DNA of 64,000 nucleotides from Streptococcus thermophilus (GTDB taxonomy: Bacteria; Bacillota; Bacilli; Lactobacillales; Streptococcaceae), in contig NZ_CP038020.1 in assembly GCF_010120595.1 (NCBI RefSeq), positions 1,860,001 through 1,924,000 on the forward strand, given 5' to 3'. A program made the translations under genes and the position numbers. Shown here piece by piece: positions 1-10,263 of the stretch (position 1 is its first letter; every line of letters begins with the position of its first letter). The notes under the pieces were generated by a model. The model saw only the letters and a list, made by a program, of their open reading frames with translations. It did not search any database and was not told the origin of the DNA.

Positions 1-1303
1 TAAAAAAACCATCAGTTAGATACTGTTCGGGGGTGATAGCCAAATAGCCATTGACCACGATGTCCTTGCATGGATGATCCAAGGCAACTTGCTCAAAATC
101 AGGATGGCTCTCAAGAAAGGCCTGAATTACCTCTTGATTTTCTTCTGCTATGATGGTGCAAGTACTGTAGGTTATTATACCACCTTTTCGTAGGGTTTGA
201 CAAACACTGGATAATATATCCAATTGCTCAGACTTGAGGGATTTAAAGTCTTGGAGATCCTTATTGTATTTTATGTCTGGTTTTCGACGAATGAGACCGA
301 TCCCTGAGCAAGGAGCATCCACTAGAATCTTGTCAAAACTAGCAGTCGGAAAGACTTGATGCACCTGACGAGCATCTAGTTTCTGAGTTTTAACCTTATC
401 AGCCAGACCAAGTCGTTGTGCATTTTCTTTAATAAGAGCAAGCTTATGATCATAAAGGTCAAGAGCCGTCACATGTCCACTCGTCAAGTATGATGCCATA
501 TGGACAGTCTTACCTCCGGGTGCCGCACAAGCATCCAGGATTTCTTCCATACCTTGAATTGCTAAAGTTGGTGCAACTAGCTGACTAGTCTCATCCTGAA
601 TGGTCAATAACCCCTCTTTAAAATAATCAGTCCCAGCAAAATAACCCGAAGACTTAACAAGCCCAACTGGTGACAAATCTGAACGCTCAGCTCCAGTGGC
701 CTCCGCAATTTCTTCCATACGGGACACATCCGTCACACGGACACTGGCCTTGTTTCTCACAAAGAGACTTTGGAAAATAGCAAGGGCTCGCTCTTCCCCA
801 TACTGCTCAATAAGCTTTTTCACCAACCATACAGGTAGGGAATATTGAACAGAATAGCGTTTATTGACACGTTTAATCTTGCTTGGATCTGGCAATGGCT
901 GGCTAGATAGTTTGCGAAGAACTGCATTCACCAGCTTCTCAGCTCCTTTTTTATTGCCACGATTTTTGGCAATAGAAACGGCATCGTTAACCACCGCATG
1001 GGATGGAATCTTATCCAAGTAGGCCAACTGGTAAAGACTCAAAAGCAATAGGTCATAGACCCAAGCTTCAAGTTTATCTCGATCCTCAATGACATGGGCT
1101 AAGATCCATTCCAAAGTGATCTTACGGGCAACAGTTCCATAAACAATTTCCGTTACCAGGGCCTTGTCCTTATCTGTTAGACATGAATTGCTCAGACGTG
1201 CATTGAGGGCAATATTTGAGTAAGCCCCTTCTTGAAAGACTTCTTCTAAAACTTCAAGTGCCTGTCCACGGGCTGTTTTTTTCCAATCATTGGCCAAAGA
1301 CAT
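1..1303 (-). CDS. rsmB: 16S rRNA m5C967 methyltransferase RsmB (3' end cut by window)
   Basis: RsmB methylates C967 of 16S rRNA using S-adenosylmethionine. The frame is open from the window edge; 434 codons are present and only a few C-terminal residues should be missing, since the family is about 440 aa. A NusB-like RNA-binding domain fills roughly the first 140 residues. The SAM motif [10 protein letters not shown] lies near residue 254, DAPCSG near 324 and the catalytic-cysteine motif TYSTCT near 379, which identify an RNA m5C methyltransferase. I chose ATG at 1303 (MSLANDWKK), which overlaps the fmt stop by 17 bp; a TTG six bases further in is the alternative. It is the last visible gene of the gmk-rpoZ-priA-fmt operon, so translation is probably coupled to fmt. 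Confidence 0.93.
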   Translation of the reverse strand, partial: MSLANDWKKTARGQALEVLEEVFQEGAYSNIALNARLSNSCLTDKDKALVTEIVYGTVARKITLEWILAHVIEDRDKLEAWVYDLLLLSLYQLAYLDKIPSHAVVNDAVSIAKNRGNKKGAEKLVNAVLRKLSSQPLPDPSKIKRVNKRYSVQYSLPVWLVKKLIEQYGEERALAIFQSLFVRNKASVRVTDVSRMEEIAEATGAERSDLSPVGLVKSSGYFAGTDYFKEGLLTIQDETSQLVAPTLAIQGMEEILDACAAPGGKTVHMASYLTSGHVTALDLYDHKLALIKENAQRLGLADKVKTQKLDARQVHQVFPTASFDKILVDAPCSGIGLIRRKPDIKYNKDLQDFKSLKSEQLDILSSVCQTLRKGGIITYSTCTIIAEENQEVIQAFLESHPDFEQVALDHPCKDIVVNGYLAITPEQYLTDGFF

Positions 1304-2222
1304 CACCTACTTCAAGATTGCGACCGACTCCATTAAGGAAATCAGCAATAGCCATACGAGGTTTACCTTCAGGCTGAACACTCTTAAGCGAAATAGCCCC
1401 CTGACCAGTCGCAACGACCAAACTCTTCTTAGTTTTTTCGATAATATGACCAGCCTGTCCTTGTCCTTCTACTAAGTCTCCCTCATAAATTTTGAAACGT
1501 TTGCCATTAAGCAGAGTGTGTGCCACAGGCCATGGATACATACCTCGGATTTGATTGAAAATGTCACGACCCGACTTATTCCAATCAAGGCGCTCCTCTT
1601 CTGGGCTAATGTTTGGTGAAAACGTTACCTGACTGGCATCTTGAGGAACGGGTTTGATTTCTCCTGCAATGTAGGCAGGCAAGGTTTCAAGCAAGAGGTC
1701 ACGACCCAAAACTGCCAATTTTTCAAACATAGTACCGACATTATCTTGGTCCAGAATTGGCAAGGCCTTTTGGCTGACCATGTCACCAGCGTCCATTTCC
1801 TTGACCATTTCCATAATGGTCACACCAGCTTCTGCATCACCATTGATGATGGCATAATGGATAGGTGCACCACCACGATATTTTGGCAAGAGCGATGCGT
1901 GAACATTAACCGCAAAGTCCATGCTATCAAGCAATTTGCTTGGCAAAAATTGACCATAAGCCGCAGTAACAATACCATCAGCTCCAAGTGATATCAGTTG
2001 GACCATTTCTTCAGAGCCTGATAATTTTTCAGGCTGATAGATTGGCAACTCATGCGCCAAGGCTAATTCCTTAACTGGTGTCATGCGAATTTCTTTTTTT
2101 CGGCCGACAGCACGATCTGGCTGTGTGACAACAGCGACAATGTCGTAACGCTCATCTGTCAAAAGTCCCTCCAGCACTGTCGCTGAAAAGGCCGGCGTTC
2201 CCATAAATATTATTTTTGTCAT
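1287..2222 (-). CDS. fmt: Methionyl-tRNA formyltransferase
   Basis: Fmt transfers a formyl group from 10-formyl-tetrahydrofolate to Met-tRNAfMet, making the initiator for translation. The 311-aa length is normal. The N-terminal Rossmann domain carries the catalytic set N106, H108 and D144, at the same numbers as in the E. coli enzyme, with the loop [11 protein letters not shown] at about 110-120. The C-terminal tRNA-binding domain starts near residue 205. The gene lies 17 bp downstream of priA and overlaps rsmB, an order common in Firmicutes. Confidence 0.97.
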   Translation of the reverse strand: MTKIIFMGTPAFSATVLEGLLTDERYDIVAVVTQPDRAVGRKKEIRMTPVKELALAHELPIYQPEKLSGSEEMVQLISLGADGIVTAAYGQFLPSKLLDSMDFAVNVHASLLPKYRGGAPIHYAIINGDAEAGVTIMEMVKEMDAGDMVSQKALPILDQDNVGTMFEKLAVLGRDLLLETLPAYIAGEIKPVPQDASQVTFSPNISPEEERLDWNKSGRDIFNQIRGMYPWPVAHTLLNGKRFKIYEGDLVEGQGQAGHIIEKTKKSLVVATGQGAISLKSVQPEGKPRMAIADFLNGVGRNLEVGDVFGQ

Positions 2223-2239
2223 ATTCTTCCTTTTCTAAA

Positions 2240-4636
2240 TTAGGTAAAATTCTGAGGCTCATGATCGATAATCAAACGTAGATCCTTATTTTCAGGTTCC
2301 TGTGTCATATCAAGGATCCTATTAAGCGTCTCTTCCAAGCTATCCTCAAAACGATATTTGATAATAATCTGATAATGATAAAGGTTATGTGTTCGGGCAA
2401 TAGGTTTTGGTGTTGGTCCCAAGAAAGTCACCTTGTCCGACAAATGTTCTCTTAAACAAGCCATGACATCATAGCTCTTACGGACTACAAACTCTTCATC
2501 CTTGTGGGAAAGAGTGATCCCTACCGTATAAAAATATGGCGGGTAGGCCAACTGACGGCGAATCCCCATCTCATAGGCATAGAATCCCTCATAATCCTGT
2601 TGCTGAGCAAAACGAATGGCATAATGACTAGGGTTATAGGTCTGAATAATAACCTCCCCTTCCTTGTCCGCACGACCAGCACGACCAGCCACCTGAGTCA
2701 ACAACTGGAAAGTGCGCTCAGCCGAACGAAAATCTGGTAAATTTAGCGACGTATCCGCATTTAAGACCCCTACCAAGGTAACATTGGGAAAATCCAAGCC
2801 CTTGGCAATCATTTGGGTGCCTAGCAGAATATCAGCCTTGCCACTCCCAAAAGTCTCTAAAAGTTTCTCGTGAGCGCCTTTTTTACGTGTAGTATCAACA
2901 TCCATACGAATCACTCTGGCTTCTGGAAAAAGTTCCGTCAATTGATCATAAGCCTTCTGTGTCCCAGTCCCATAATAGCGAATCTGACGACTCTGGCAAT
3001 TAGGACAGACATTAGGAATAGCTTTTTGAAAATCACAGTAGTGACAATTCATGGTCTTGGTATCCATATGCAAAGTCAGTGAAATATCACAGTTCGGACA
3101 GTCATCCACATAGCCACAGTCACGACACATGACAAATGAAGAATACCCACGACGATTCAACAACAAAACGACTTGTTCCTTACGTGCCAATCGCTCTCGG
3201 ATTTTCTCCAAGAGAGGTGGCGTAAAATCACTCGCCTCTTGTCTACCGACAAAGTCCTTAAAGTCCACCACTTCAACCTGCGGAATTTTAGCACTAGGAT
3301 TGGCCCTCTCCGTCAATTCAAAAAAATGGTAGACCCCTTTCTGAGCCCTCGCTCGAGACTCAATAGAAGGCGTGGCTGAACCAAGTACAAGAATAGCGCC
3401 ATGGCTTTTGGACCTAAGCAAGGCCACATCTCTAGCATGATAGCGAGGATTGGATTCCTGCTTATAGGTCGCCTCGTGCTCCTCATCGATAATGATTGCT
3501 CCAATATTGTCCAAGGGAGCAAAGATAGCAGAACGTGCTCCTACAACGACCTTTGCTTGACCAGACCTAACCTTACGCCACTCGTCAAATTTTTCACCAT
3601 CTGACAAGCCTGAATGCATGATTGCTACCAAGTCACCAAAACGGGAGATGAAACGATTGGTCATTTGTGGCGTCAGAGAAATTTCTGGAACCAAGACAAT
3701 GGCAGTTTTTCCCATAGCCAAGGTTCTCTCAATAAGATGCAGGTAAACCTCAGTCTTACCTGACCCCGTCACTCCTTTCAACAAGAACGGCTTCCCACCA
3801 TGACCAATCTGACCTGTCATTACTTCAACAGCATGTGCTTGCTGAGCATTAAGCTCTAGAAAATCCGTCTTCTCTACCTTTTCAAAGTAGCTATCAGCAC
3901 GATTGACCTCAACTTCAGTGATGGCTAGAGCTCCAGCCTCAATGAAAAACTTCACCACATCTCGAGAAAAAAGTTTATGCAGGTCTACTAACTTTCCAGG
4001 CTCATTCTTTTCTAACAAGAAGTCCCGCAACTCCAGCCGCTTCTTGGCTCGTTGCGAAATATCCAAAGTCTCTAAAATGCCTCTTTGAACACTATAATGT
4101 TTCTCCGTTTTTATATTTTGTTTATCCCTAGCAATGTAATCAACCGTTACGCGACCAGATCCCACCAAACGCGGAATGGCTTGACCTTGTTTTTTCGACA
4201 ATTGAGAGAAGAGAATATGGTCTCGCCCCTGAAGAAAAATGTCCCTCTCCTCTTCGCTCAGTTTATCAGTTGCCATGATAACTTTGTCATACTGTGAATT
4301 AAGGAGACCCGGAAGCATAGACTTCAAGATGGAAATCTTATAGGAAAAAACCGTGTGTCGCATTTGGTCAGCCAAATCCAGCTGATCCTGATTAAGGACT
4401 GGTTCATAATCCAAAAGTTCCGCAATTGGCTTCAAGTCCGGCAGATTTCTTACATTTTCTTGCTCTACAAAGCCAATAACAAACCCTTGCAAGAGACGAT
4501 TTCCTTTACCAAAAGGCACATGAATCCTCATACCGATGGTAATTTGCCCCTGCATGGATTCTGGTACAAGGTAACTATAAGGCCTGTCCGTCTGCATTAG
4601 AGGAACATCTACAATTATTTGTGCAACTAAAACCAT
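2240..4636 (-). CDS. priA: Primosomal protein N' (replication restart helicase PriA)
   Basis: PriA recognises stalled forks and loads the replisome away from oriC. The 798-aa product has an N-terminal DNA-binding part (about 1-105), then a superfamily 2 helicase with Walker A GVTGSGKT at 288-295 and Walker B DEEH at 384-387. A zinc-binding insert follows, with cysteine pairs CRDC, CPNC, CHYC and CPNC. GTGTQKAY and QVAGRAGR mark the second helicase lobe. It sits between rpoZ and fmt. A hairpin in the 142-bp gap after rpoZ may lower read-through into priA. Confidence 0.97.
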   Translation of the reverse strand: MVLVAQIIVDVPLMQTDRPYSYLVPESMQGQITIGMRIHVPFGKGNRLLQGFVIGFVEQENVRNLPDLKPIAELLDYEPVLNQDQLDLADQMRHTVFSYKISILKSMLPGLLNSQYDKVIMATDKLSEEERDIFLQGRDHILFSQLSKKQGQAIPRLVGSGRVTVDYIARDKQNIKTEKHYSVQRGILETLDISQRAKKRLELRDFLLEKNEPGKLVDLHKLFSRDVVKFFIEAGALAITEVEVNRADSYFEKVEKTDFLELNAQQAHAVEVMTGQIGHGGKPFLLKGVTGSGKTEVYLHLIERTLAMGKTAIVLVPEISLTPQMTNRFISRFGDLVAIMHSGLSDGEKFDEWRKVRSGQAKVVVGARSAIFAPLDNIGAIIIDEEHEATYKQESNPRYHARDVALLRSKSHGAILVLGSATPSIESRARAQKGVYHFFELTERANPSAKIPQVEVVDFKDFVGRQEASDFTPPLLEKIRERLARKEQVVLLLNRRGYSSFVMCRDCGYVDDCPNCDISLTLHMDTKTMNCHYCDFQKAIPNVCPNCQSRQIRYYGTGTQKAYDQLTELFPEARVIRMDVDTTRKKGAHEKLLETFGSGKADILLGTQMIAKGLDFPNVTLVGVLNADTSLNLPDFRSAERTFQLLTQVAGRAGRADKEGEVIIQTYNPSHYAIRFAQQQDYEGFYAYEMGIRRQLAYPPYFYTVGITLSHKDEEFVVRKSYDVMACLREHLSDKVTFLGPTPKPIARTHNLYHYQIIIKYRFEDSLEETLNRILDMTQEPENKDLRLIIDHEPQNFT

Positions 4637-4719
4637 ATATCTCCTCTCTTCACCTTTGGTCCAGCGATTTCCTAAACTCCAGAAATCCTGAGCTAAGTGA
4701 TATGCATCATAAAGAAGGA

Positions 4720-4742
4720 AGCTGAGACACTATGCCTCAGCT
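4720..4742 (-). terminator. Stem-loop between rpoZ and priA
   Basis: Read on the minus strand, a 7-bp stem AGCTGAG/CTCAGCT encloses a 9-nt loop and is followed by a pyrimidine-rich rather than pure U tract. It could be a weak intra-operon terminator or an mRNA stability hairpin. Confidence 0.45.
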
Positions 4743-4778
4743 CCTCTTATCCTCGTAAACCAAAGCAAGACTTTGATT

Positions 4779-5093
4779 TTAGATTTTATCTCCCTCTTCT
4801 TTTTCTTTAGCGATTTGTTCTTTGATTTTACGTTCTTCTTCCTCAGCAGCAAGACGCGCTTGGATAACTTTCAAACGTGCCAATTTACGTTTAGCTTCTG
4901 GATTTGGGTGAATAATGACATTACCAGATTCAATTTCTTCAAGGGCTTGAAGCGTATATTTTACAGACGAAAATTCTTGAGTAGGTTCAGCACCAGCTGC
5001 CAATTCATGGGCACGTTTTGCTTGCAAAATAACTAATGAATATCTTGAAGGCACTTTATCCAAAAGTTTATCAATAGAGGGTTTCAACATCAT
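4779..5093 (-). CDS. rpoZ: RNA polymerase omega subunit
   Basis: Omega helps assemble and stabilise RNA polymerase by clamping beta'. The 104-aa product opens [20 protein letters not shown] and contains the conserved stretch [15 protein letters not shown] around residues 20-35, followed by [13 protein letters not shown]. The C-terminus is a charged E/K-rich tail, as in streptococcal homologues. It lies 21 bp after gmk, the usual gmk-rpoZ pair. Two adjacent Met codons make the exact start uncertain by one residue. Confidence 0.95.
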
Positions 5094-5114
5094 AATTCTA
5101 TACCTATTTCTAAT

Positions 5115-5753
<639 letters not shown>

Positions 5754-5789
5754 TTAAACTAAGATTAAAATTCTTATTATGACTCACCT

Positions 5790-5818
5790 TAAAAAGAGAA
5801 GTAAATCATCTCTTTTTA
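5790..5818 (-). promoter_or_regulatory. Terminator-like hairpin in the gmk leader
   Basis: On the minus strand the leader between the gmk promoter and the gmk start folds into a 10-bp stem (TAAAAAGAGA/TCTCTTTTTA) with a 9-nt loop, ending in a run of U. It lies about 45 nt before the gmk start codon and downstream of the promoter at 5887-5915, so it could act as an attenuator. No ligand-binding domain was recognised in the roughly 60 nt before it. Confidence 0.5.
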
Positions 5819-5886
5819 TGGTTTAGTAGGGGTTGTTCAGTGATTAAGTTACAGCTCACTTTTCAAAGCAGCCTTATTCTCTTACC

Positions 5887-5915
5887 ATTCTATCAATAAA
5901 AGCGACTTTTTTCAA
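5887..5915 (-). promoter_or_regulatory. Promoter for gmk operon
   Basis: On the minus strand: -35 TTGAAA (5910-5915), 17-bp spacer, -10 TAGAAT (5887-5892). Predicted transcription start is near 5880, giving a leader of about 135 nt before gmk. The box match and spacing are good for a housekeeping sigma factor. Confidence 0.7.
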
Positions 5916-5930
5916 GGTGAGGACACTATT

Positions 5931-5969
5931 AAAAAGAGTGAATACCTTTTCCCAGTACTCACTCTTTTT
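5931..5969 (-). terminator. Terminator after ftsY
   Basis: An 11-bp stem (AAAAAGAGTGA / TCACTCTTTTT) 11 bp beyond the ftsY stop, with U-rich flank on the minus strand. It ends the HAD-HAD-ftsY transcript before the gmk promoter. Confidence 0.75.
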
Positions 5970-5979
5970 AAATATCTTT

Positions 5980-7371
5980 TTAAACCAGTCCAGTCAAGAG
6001 ACTTTGCATGAATTCTTCTGAATGGAACTCGCCAATATCATCAATCTTCTCACCGAAACCAATCAACTTAACTGGGATATCCAACTCTTGGCGAATGGCT
6101 AGAACCACACCACCCTTGGCACTACCATCCAACTTGGTTAAAACAAGACCCGTAAGAGGTGTGATTTTTGAAAATTCCTTAGCCTGATTAAGTGCATTTT
6201 GACCTGTTGAAGCATCCAAAGCCAAGAGGGTTTCATGGGGTGCTTCTGGCACCACACGCTTGATAATACGGCCAATTTTTTCAAGCTCTGCCATAAGGTT
6301 GTCTTTGTTTTGTAAACGACCCGCAGTATCAATCATAAGAACATCAACACCTTCAGCAAGAGCCTTCTCCATACCATCAAAAACCACGGAAGCAGGGTCG
6401 GCCTTTTCAGCACCAGTCACTACAGGCACATCAACACGACGTCCCCACTCGACCAATTGAGCAACAGCTCCCGCACGGAAAGTATCAGCAGCAACTAGCA
6501 TGACATTTTTGCCTTCTTGTTTGTATTTATTTGCCAACTTACCAATAGAAGTCGTTTTACCAACCCCATTAACACCAACAAAAAGTATAACTGTCAAACC
6601 ATCTTGGAAATTAATCTGCTCCTCGTAAACATCGTCCTTCTCGTAGATATCCACAAGTTTTTCAATAATCAAGCGTTGCAAATCCTCAGTCTTTTTGACA
6701 TTCTCAAGTCGAGCTTCATAGCGCAAGTCTTCCGTTAATTGCGTCGCAACATTGACCCCAACGTCAGAGAGAATCAGTATTTCTTCCAATTGTTCGAAAA
6801 ACTCTTCATCAACACGACGAAAATTAGCGAAGAATTCATTCAAGCGAGCAGCAAAACCAGTACGCGTCTTCTTAAGCGTACGATTATACTTTTCTTGCTC
6901 TGTTTCAGTCTTGGAATCAGGTAATTCTGTAGCTGTTTCCTCAACCTTACGGGTTTGGACCGCTTCAAAAGTAACTGTCTCACCTTTTTCCGCAGCTGCA
7001 GCTACTTGAGCCTTCTTAGCATAGTAATCAGCCATGACATCCGCAAAGTGGCTATCCACAGTTGCTTGACTATCGACTGATTCTGAAGCTATTTCTGATT
7101 CGCTTGAGGGCTGATTATCCACAGAAAGTTCTTCAGTAAGTGCCTCTTCACTTTCATCTGTCACAACAGATTCTGTGGATAAATCTTCTTCTACTTGAGT
7201 ATCAGTCTTGCTAAACTGTCCTGCTTGATTTCCAGTTGTTAATTCACTTGATGACAAATCTTGATCAGCAATAGAATCCGTTTCTGAAATCACCTCTGTA
7301 AGCTCTTTATTAGCAAGAGTTTCCTGTGAATCGGTTTTCTCTTGTCCAAATAATCGATCAAATAGACCCAT
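5980..7371 (-). CDS. ftsY: Signal recognition particle receptor FtsY
   Basis: FtsY is the membrane-bound GTPase that receives SRP-ribosome complexes for co-translational membrane insertion. In the 463-aa product, residues 1 to about 160 form a long acidic Ser/Thr/Glu-rich tail, typical of streptococcal FtsY. The NG domain follows, with G1 GVNGVGKT at 266-273, DTFRAGA near 296, G3 DTAGR at 348-352 and G4 TKLDG at 412-416. The acidic tail should be the membrane or translocon contact. It is downstream of two HAD phosphatase genes and probably co-transcribed with them. Confidence 0.96.
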   Translation of the reverse strand: MGLFDRLFGQEKTDSQETLANKELTEVISETDSIADQDLSSSELTTGNQAGQFSKTDTQVEEDLSTESVVTDESEEALTEELSVDNQPSSESEIASESVDSQATVDSHFADVMADYYAKKAQVAAAAEKGETVTFEAVQTRKVEETATELPDSKTETEQEKYNRTLKKTRTGFAARLNEFFANFRRVDEEFFEQLEEILILSDVGVNVATQLTEDLRYEARLENVKKTEDLQRLIIEKLVDIYEKDDVYEEQINFQDGLTVILFVGVNGVGKTTSIGKLANKYKQEGKNVMLVAADTFRAGAVAQLVEWGRRVDVPVVTGAEKADPASVVFDGMEKALAEGVDVLMIDTAGRLQNKDNLMAELEKIGRIIKRVVPEAPHETLLALDASTGQNALNQAKEFSKITPLTGLVLTKLDGSAKGGVVLAIRQELDIPVKLIGFGEKIDDIGEFHSEEFMQSLLTGLV

Positions 7372-7384
7372 CTGGTTCTCCTTA

Positions 7385-8200
7385 TTACTCTAGAATGTAT
7401 TTATGGATGGCCTCAGCCACTCCAGATTCTTCATTTGTTTTTGTCGTTACAGCCTTAGCAACAGCCTTAACCTGAGGAACACCATTCGCCATAGCGACAC
7501 CCAGACCAGCCCACTCTAGCATGGACAAATCATTCTCTTCATCTCCCATAGCCATGACTTGACTTCTGTCAAGAGCGAGATAATCAGTCAAGAGTCTCAA
7601 ACCCGCAGCTTTATGAACACCCTTTGGCATAACCTCTAGGATAATTTCACGAGACTTAAAGACCTCAAACGCTTGGTATAGATGGTCAGGTAGTTTTCCA
7701 ATTTGGGAATCCAAAAAGTCTCCCTCACAAACCGTAACTACCTTATTATAGACGATATCTTGCGGAATGTCATCAATGCTATCCACATCAACAAAAGTCA
7801 AAGTAGGATTAGCCTGACGATAGAGCGAATGATTCCCTTTACTAGGCACTCCATAGACAATACCATCACTAAGAACATCCATAGGGAGTCCCAGAGGTTC
7901 AAAAACAGCATAAATCTGCTTTAAATCATCTCTGGTCATCTCTTTCTTGATTAAAATATCGCCGTTATTACGCTGAACCAACCCACCATTGAAGGTTACG
8001 CTGTAGTGCTTGTCGTCTAACAAACCCAAGTCTCCCAAGACATGATTAATAGCTGGAAGGGGACGACCGGTCGTGATAACCACGTGAATCCCCTTAGCTT
8101 CTGCCGCCTTAAGAGCAGCTCTATTTTCAGCAGTCACTTGCTTATCCTTGGTAAATAGCGTCCCATCCAAATCCAAGGCCAACAATTTAATCTCAGCCAT
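7385..8200 (-). CDS. Cof-type HAD hydrolase
   Basis: A 271-aa haloacid dehalogenase-type phosphatase of the Cof/YidA (IIB cap) group. Motif I is DLDGTLFTKD (about 10-19), motif II ITTGRP near 43, and the C-terminal metal-binding motif is MGDEENDLSML near 217. Family members dephosphorylate sugar phosphates or flavin precursors; the substrate cannot be read from sequence. It overlaps the upstream HAD gene by 8 bp and lies 13 bp before ftsY, so the three form one transcription unit. Confidence 0.9.
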   Translation of the reverse strand: MAEIKLLALDLDGTLFTKDKQVTAENRAALKAAEAKGIHVVITTGRPLPAINHVLGDLGLLDDKHYSVTFNGGLVQRNNGDILIKKEMTRDDLKQIYAVFEPLGLPMDVLSDGIVYGVPSKGNHSLYRQANPTLTFVDVDSIDDIPQDIVYNKVVTVCEGDFLDSQIGKLPDHLYQAFEVFKSREIILEVMPKGVHKAAGLRLLTDYLALDRSQVMAMGDEENDLSMLEWAGLGVAMANGVPQVKAVAKAVTTKTNEESGVAEAIHKYILE

Positions 8201-8987
8201 CTGAACCTACCAATCCTTCCATGTAGTCAAAGACTGCACCATCTCTATGGTGACCAATCACCTCATCTGCCACTTCCTTAATCTCATCACGCGCATTTTC
8301 CGTAGCAACCGCACATCCTGCAAATGTCAGCATCTCCATATCATTGAGATTATCACCAAAAGCAACGACATCTGAAGCCTGACGCCCCAACTCTTGACAA
8401 AGATGGTAAAGCCCAAATCCCTTGTCTACACCTTTAAGGATAATATCCATAGAATCAAAGCCAGTAGTTACAGCTGTTATATCCTCAAAAATCGTATTGA
8501 GATAGTCACCACGTTCCATGATGGTATCCCCTTGAAACTTAGCAGTAACCTTGAAAATATCATCTGTAACCCCTTCAAGGTTTGTTGCCATGACATTTTC
8601 ATAGTAGCGTTCCATGGCCTTAAGATAGGCTGGATCTGCATCTTCTGGTGCATAGGCTCCTCGACGTCCTGACAAAAGAATTCCCTCACAAGTTGGTAAA
8701 GCTGAGGTCGTATCTGCAATTTCCAAATAGTCTTTAGGTTCTAGCTTAGACTCAAACAAGACTTCACCCTTGTACTGAACCAAGGCCCCATTTTCCGCAA
8801 TAATAGCAATGCGGTCCACAAAGCCGTCAAAGAGTTCTTCCAAAGCTAAGAGAGATCGACCAGAAGCTACTGTAAAGACGTAATTTTTAGCTTCACAAGC
8901 ATCCAAAAGCTTATCTAAACGCACCTTATCATAGGAACCAAGGTGGTCCAAAAAAGTACCATCCATATCTGTCGCTAAAATATTCAA
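8193..8987 (-). CDS. Cof-type HAD hydrolase
   Basis: A second HAD phosphatase of 264 aa, related to but distinct from its downstream neighbour. Motif I is DMDGTFLDH (about 7-15), motif II VASGRS near 40, and FGDNLNDMEML near 212 supplies the metal-binding aspartates. Substrate unknown, though sugar-phosphate phosphatase activity is likely from the family. It is the first gene of the unit leading to ftsY. A TGGTACAAT extended -10 about 35 bp upstream is the candidate promoter. Confidence 0.9.
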   Translation of the reverse strand: MNILATDMDGTFLDHLGSYDKVRLDKLLDACEAKNYVFTVASGRSLLALEELFDGFVDRIAIIAENGALVQYKGEVLFESKLEPKDYLEIADTTSALPTCEGILLSGRRGAYAPEDADPAYLKAMERYYENVMATNLEGVTDDIFKVTAKFQGDTIMERGDYLNTIFEDITAVTTGFDSMDIILKGVDKGFGLYHLCQELGRQASDVVAFGDNLNDMEMLTFAGCAVATENARDEIKEVADEVIGHHRDGAVFDYMEGLVGSDG

Positions 8988-9022
8988 AATAAACTCCCTT
9001 CAGGTCGAATATACTTGCCCCT

Positions 9023-9031
9023 ATTGTACCA
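9023..9031 (-). promoter_or_regulatory. Candidate extended -10 for the HAD-ftsY unit
   Basis: On the minus strand TGG-TACAAT, an extended -10 without a convincing -35, lies about 36 bp before the first HAD gene. Confidence 0.4.
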
Positions 9032-9090
9032 AAAATAAGGATATAAGTTAGGGAAAAGCTAAAGAAATTAGAGAAAATATGGATTATTAC

Positions 9091-9119
9091 TTGCAAAATC
9101 ACCTTTTTAGTTGTATCAT
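9091..9119 (+). promoter_or_regulatory. Promoter of GntR/ABC operon, with possible operator
   Basis: -35 TTGCAA (9091-9096), 17-bp spacer, -10 TATCAT (9114-9119). An imperfect dyad, TTGTA at 9111-9115 and TACAA at 9128-9132, covers the -10 and start region. It would suit autorepression by the GntR-type regulator encoded next; that link is inference. Confidence 0.6.
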
Positions 9120-9171
9120 TACTTTAGTACAAAAAAATAATACTTTTATATCTCTTAGAAAGGAGTCTCTT

Positions 9172-9549
9172 ATGGCTTGGACATTTGATGAAAAATCACC
9201 AATTTATCTCCAAATCGCCTATCGTGTGAAATTGAAGATTGTTTCCAAAGAATTAAGTATGGGACAACAACTTTTACCCGTGAGAGAGTTTGCTCAGGAA
9301 GCCGGTGTCAATCCCAACACCGTACAAAGAGCCTTCCAAGAACTTGAAAAAGAGGGGTTGGTTTATTCTGCCCGTACGTCCGGTCGCTTCGTTACTGAAG
9401 ATGAGAAACTCATTGATCAAAAAAGACACGAGATTGCTCAAACTCTCATGAAAAACTTTGTCACTGAAATGACAGCCATTGGTTTTAGCTCACCTGAAAT
9501 CAAGACTATCATCACTGACTACATCGAACAAACAGGAAAGGACTTATAG
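9172..9549 (+). CDS. GntR-family regulator (YtrA-type)
   Basis: A 125-aa transcription factor: an N-terminal winged helix (SPIYLQIAYRVKLKIV to SGRFVTEDE, about 8-75) followed by only about 50 residues, the short helical tail of the YtrA subgroup that usually represses a neighbouring ABC transporter. The start is ATG 9172 behind GAAAGGAG; an upstream in-frame start at 9079 would lack a ribosome site and include the promoter. The ATPase gene begins 4 bp after the stop, so regulator and transporter are co-expressed. Confidence 0.9.
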   Translation: MAWTFDEKSPIYLQIAYRVKLKIVSKELSMGQQLLPVREFAQEAGVNPNTVQRAFQELEKEGLVYSARTSGRFVTEDEKLIDQKRHEIAQTLMKNFVTEMTAIGFSSPEIKTIITDYIEQTGKDL

Positions 9550-9553
9550 ACCA

Positions 9554-10252
9554 ATGACTGATATTGTAACTCTAACAAATCTCACCAAGACCTATAACGG
9601 TATTCCAGCCCTTAGAGATGTGACCATGTCCATCCCGTCAGGAAAAATTGTTGGCCTTTTAGGTCCGAACGGTAGTGGTAAAACAACCCTAATCAAAATT
9701 TTAAACGGTCTCCTTCAACCGACTTCTGGTTTAGTGACCATTAATGGATTTCATCCGTCACCTATCACTAAGGCGCAAGTAGCTTATTTGCCTGACATTA
9801 CCTATTTAGATGAAAGTAAGACAATCCAGTACTACTTGGATTTCTTCCAAGATTTTTACGCTGATTTCCGCTATCCTCTTGCCTTGCAACTCTTGGAGGA
9901 TCTAAAGCTCCAACCTGATTTGCGACTTAAAGACCTTTCAAAAGGTAATAAAGAAAAAGTTCAGTTGATTTTAGTTATGAGTCGTGAGGCTAAACTCTAT
10001 CTCCTTGATGAACCTATTGGTGGGGTCGATCCTGCATCACGTGACTATATCCTAAAAACTATTATCAACCAATACTCTGAAGATGCTTCTGTTATTATTT
10101 CAACCCATTTGATTGCAGACATTGAATCTGTCTTAGATGAAGTTGTCTTCTTAAAATACGGTCAGATCGAACTTCAAGGTGATACAGATAATATCCGTCA
10201 AGCCCATGGCAAGTCTATTGACAAACTCTTCAGAGAGATGTTCCACAATTAG
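9554..10252 (+). CDS. ABC transporter ATP-binding protein
   Basis: The ATPase of a two-gene ABC exporter, 232 aa. Walker A is GPNGSGKTT near 37-45 and Walker B LYLLDEPIGG near 150. The signature region reads LSKGNKEK instead of canonical LSGGQ, a drift common in the BcrA/YtrB drug or peptide resistance group. H-loop STHL follows. ATG 9554 was chosen because the longer frame runs back inside the regulator gene. Substrate is unknown; peptide antibiotic or cell-envelope stress export is the usual role of GntR-linked systems. Confidence 0.9.
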   Translation: MTDIVTLTNLTKTYNGIPALRDVTMSIPSGKIVGLLGPNGSGKTTLIKILNGLLQPTSGLVTINGFHPSPITKAQVAYLPDITYLDESKTIQYYLDFFQDFYADFRYPLALQLLEDLKLQPDLRLKDLSKGNKEKVQLILVMSREAKLYLLDEPIGGVDPASRDYILKTIINQYSEDASVIISTHLIADIESVLDEVVFLKYGQIELQGDTDNIRQAHGKSIDKLFREMFHN

Positions 10253-10263
10253 GAGGTATGAGC

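Noticed and set aside
5094..5114. Separate promoter for rpoZ
   Set aside because: The gap is only 21 bp with no usable -10; co-transcription with gmk is simpler.
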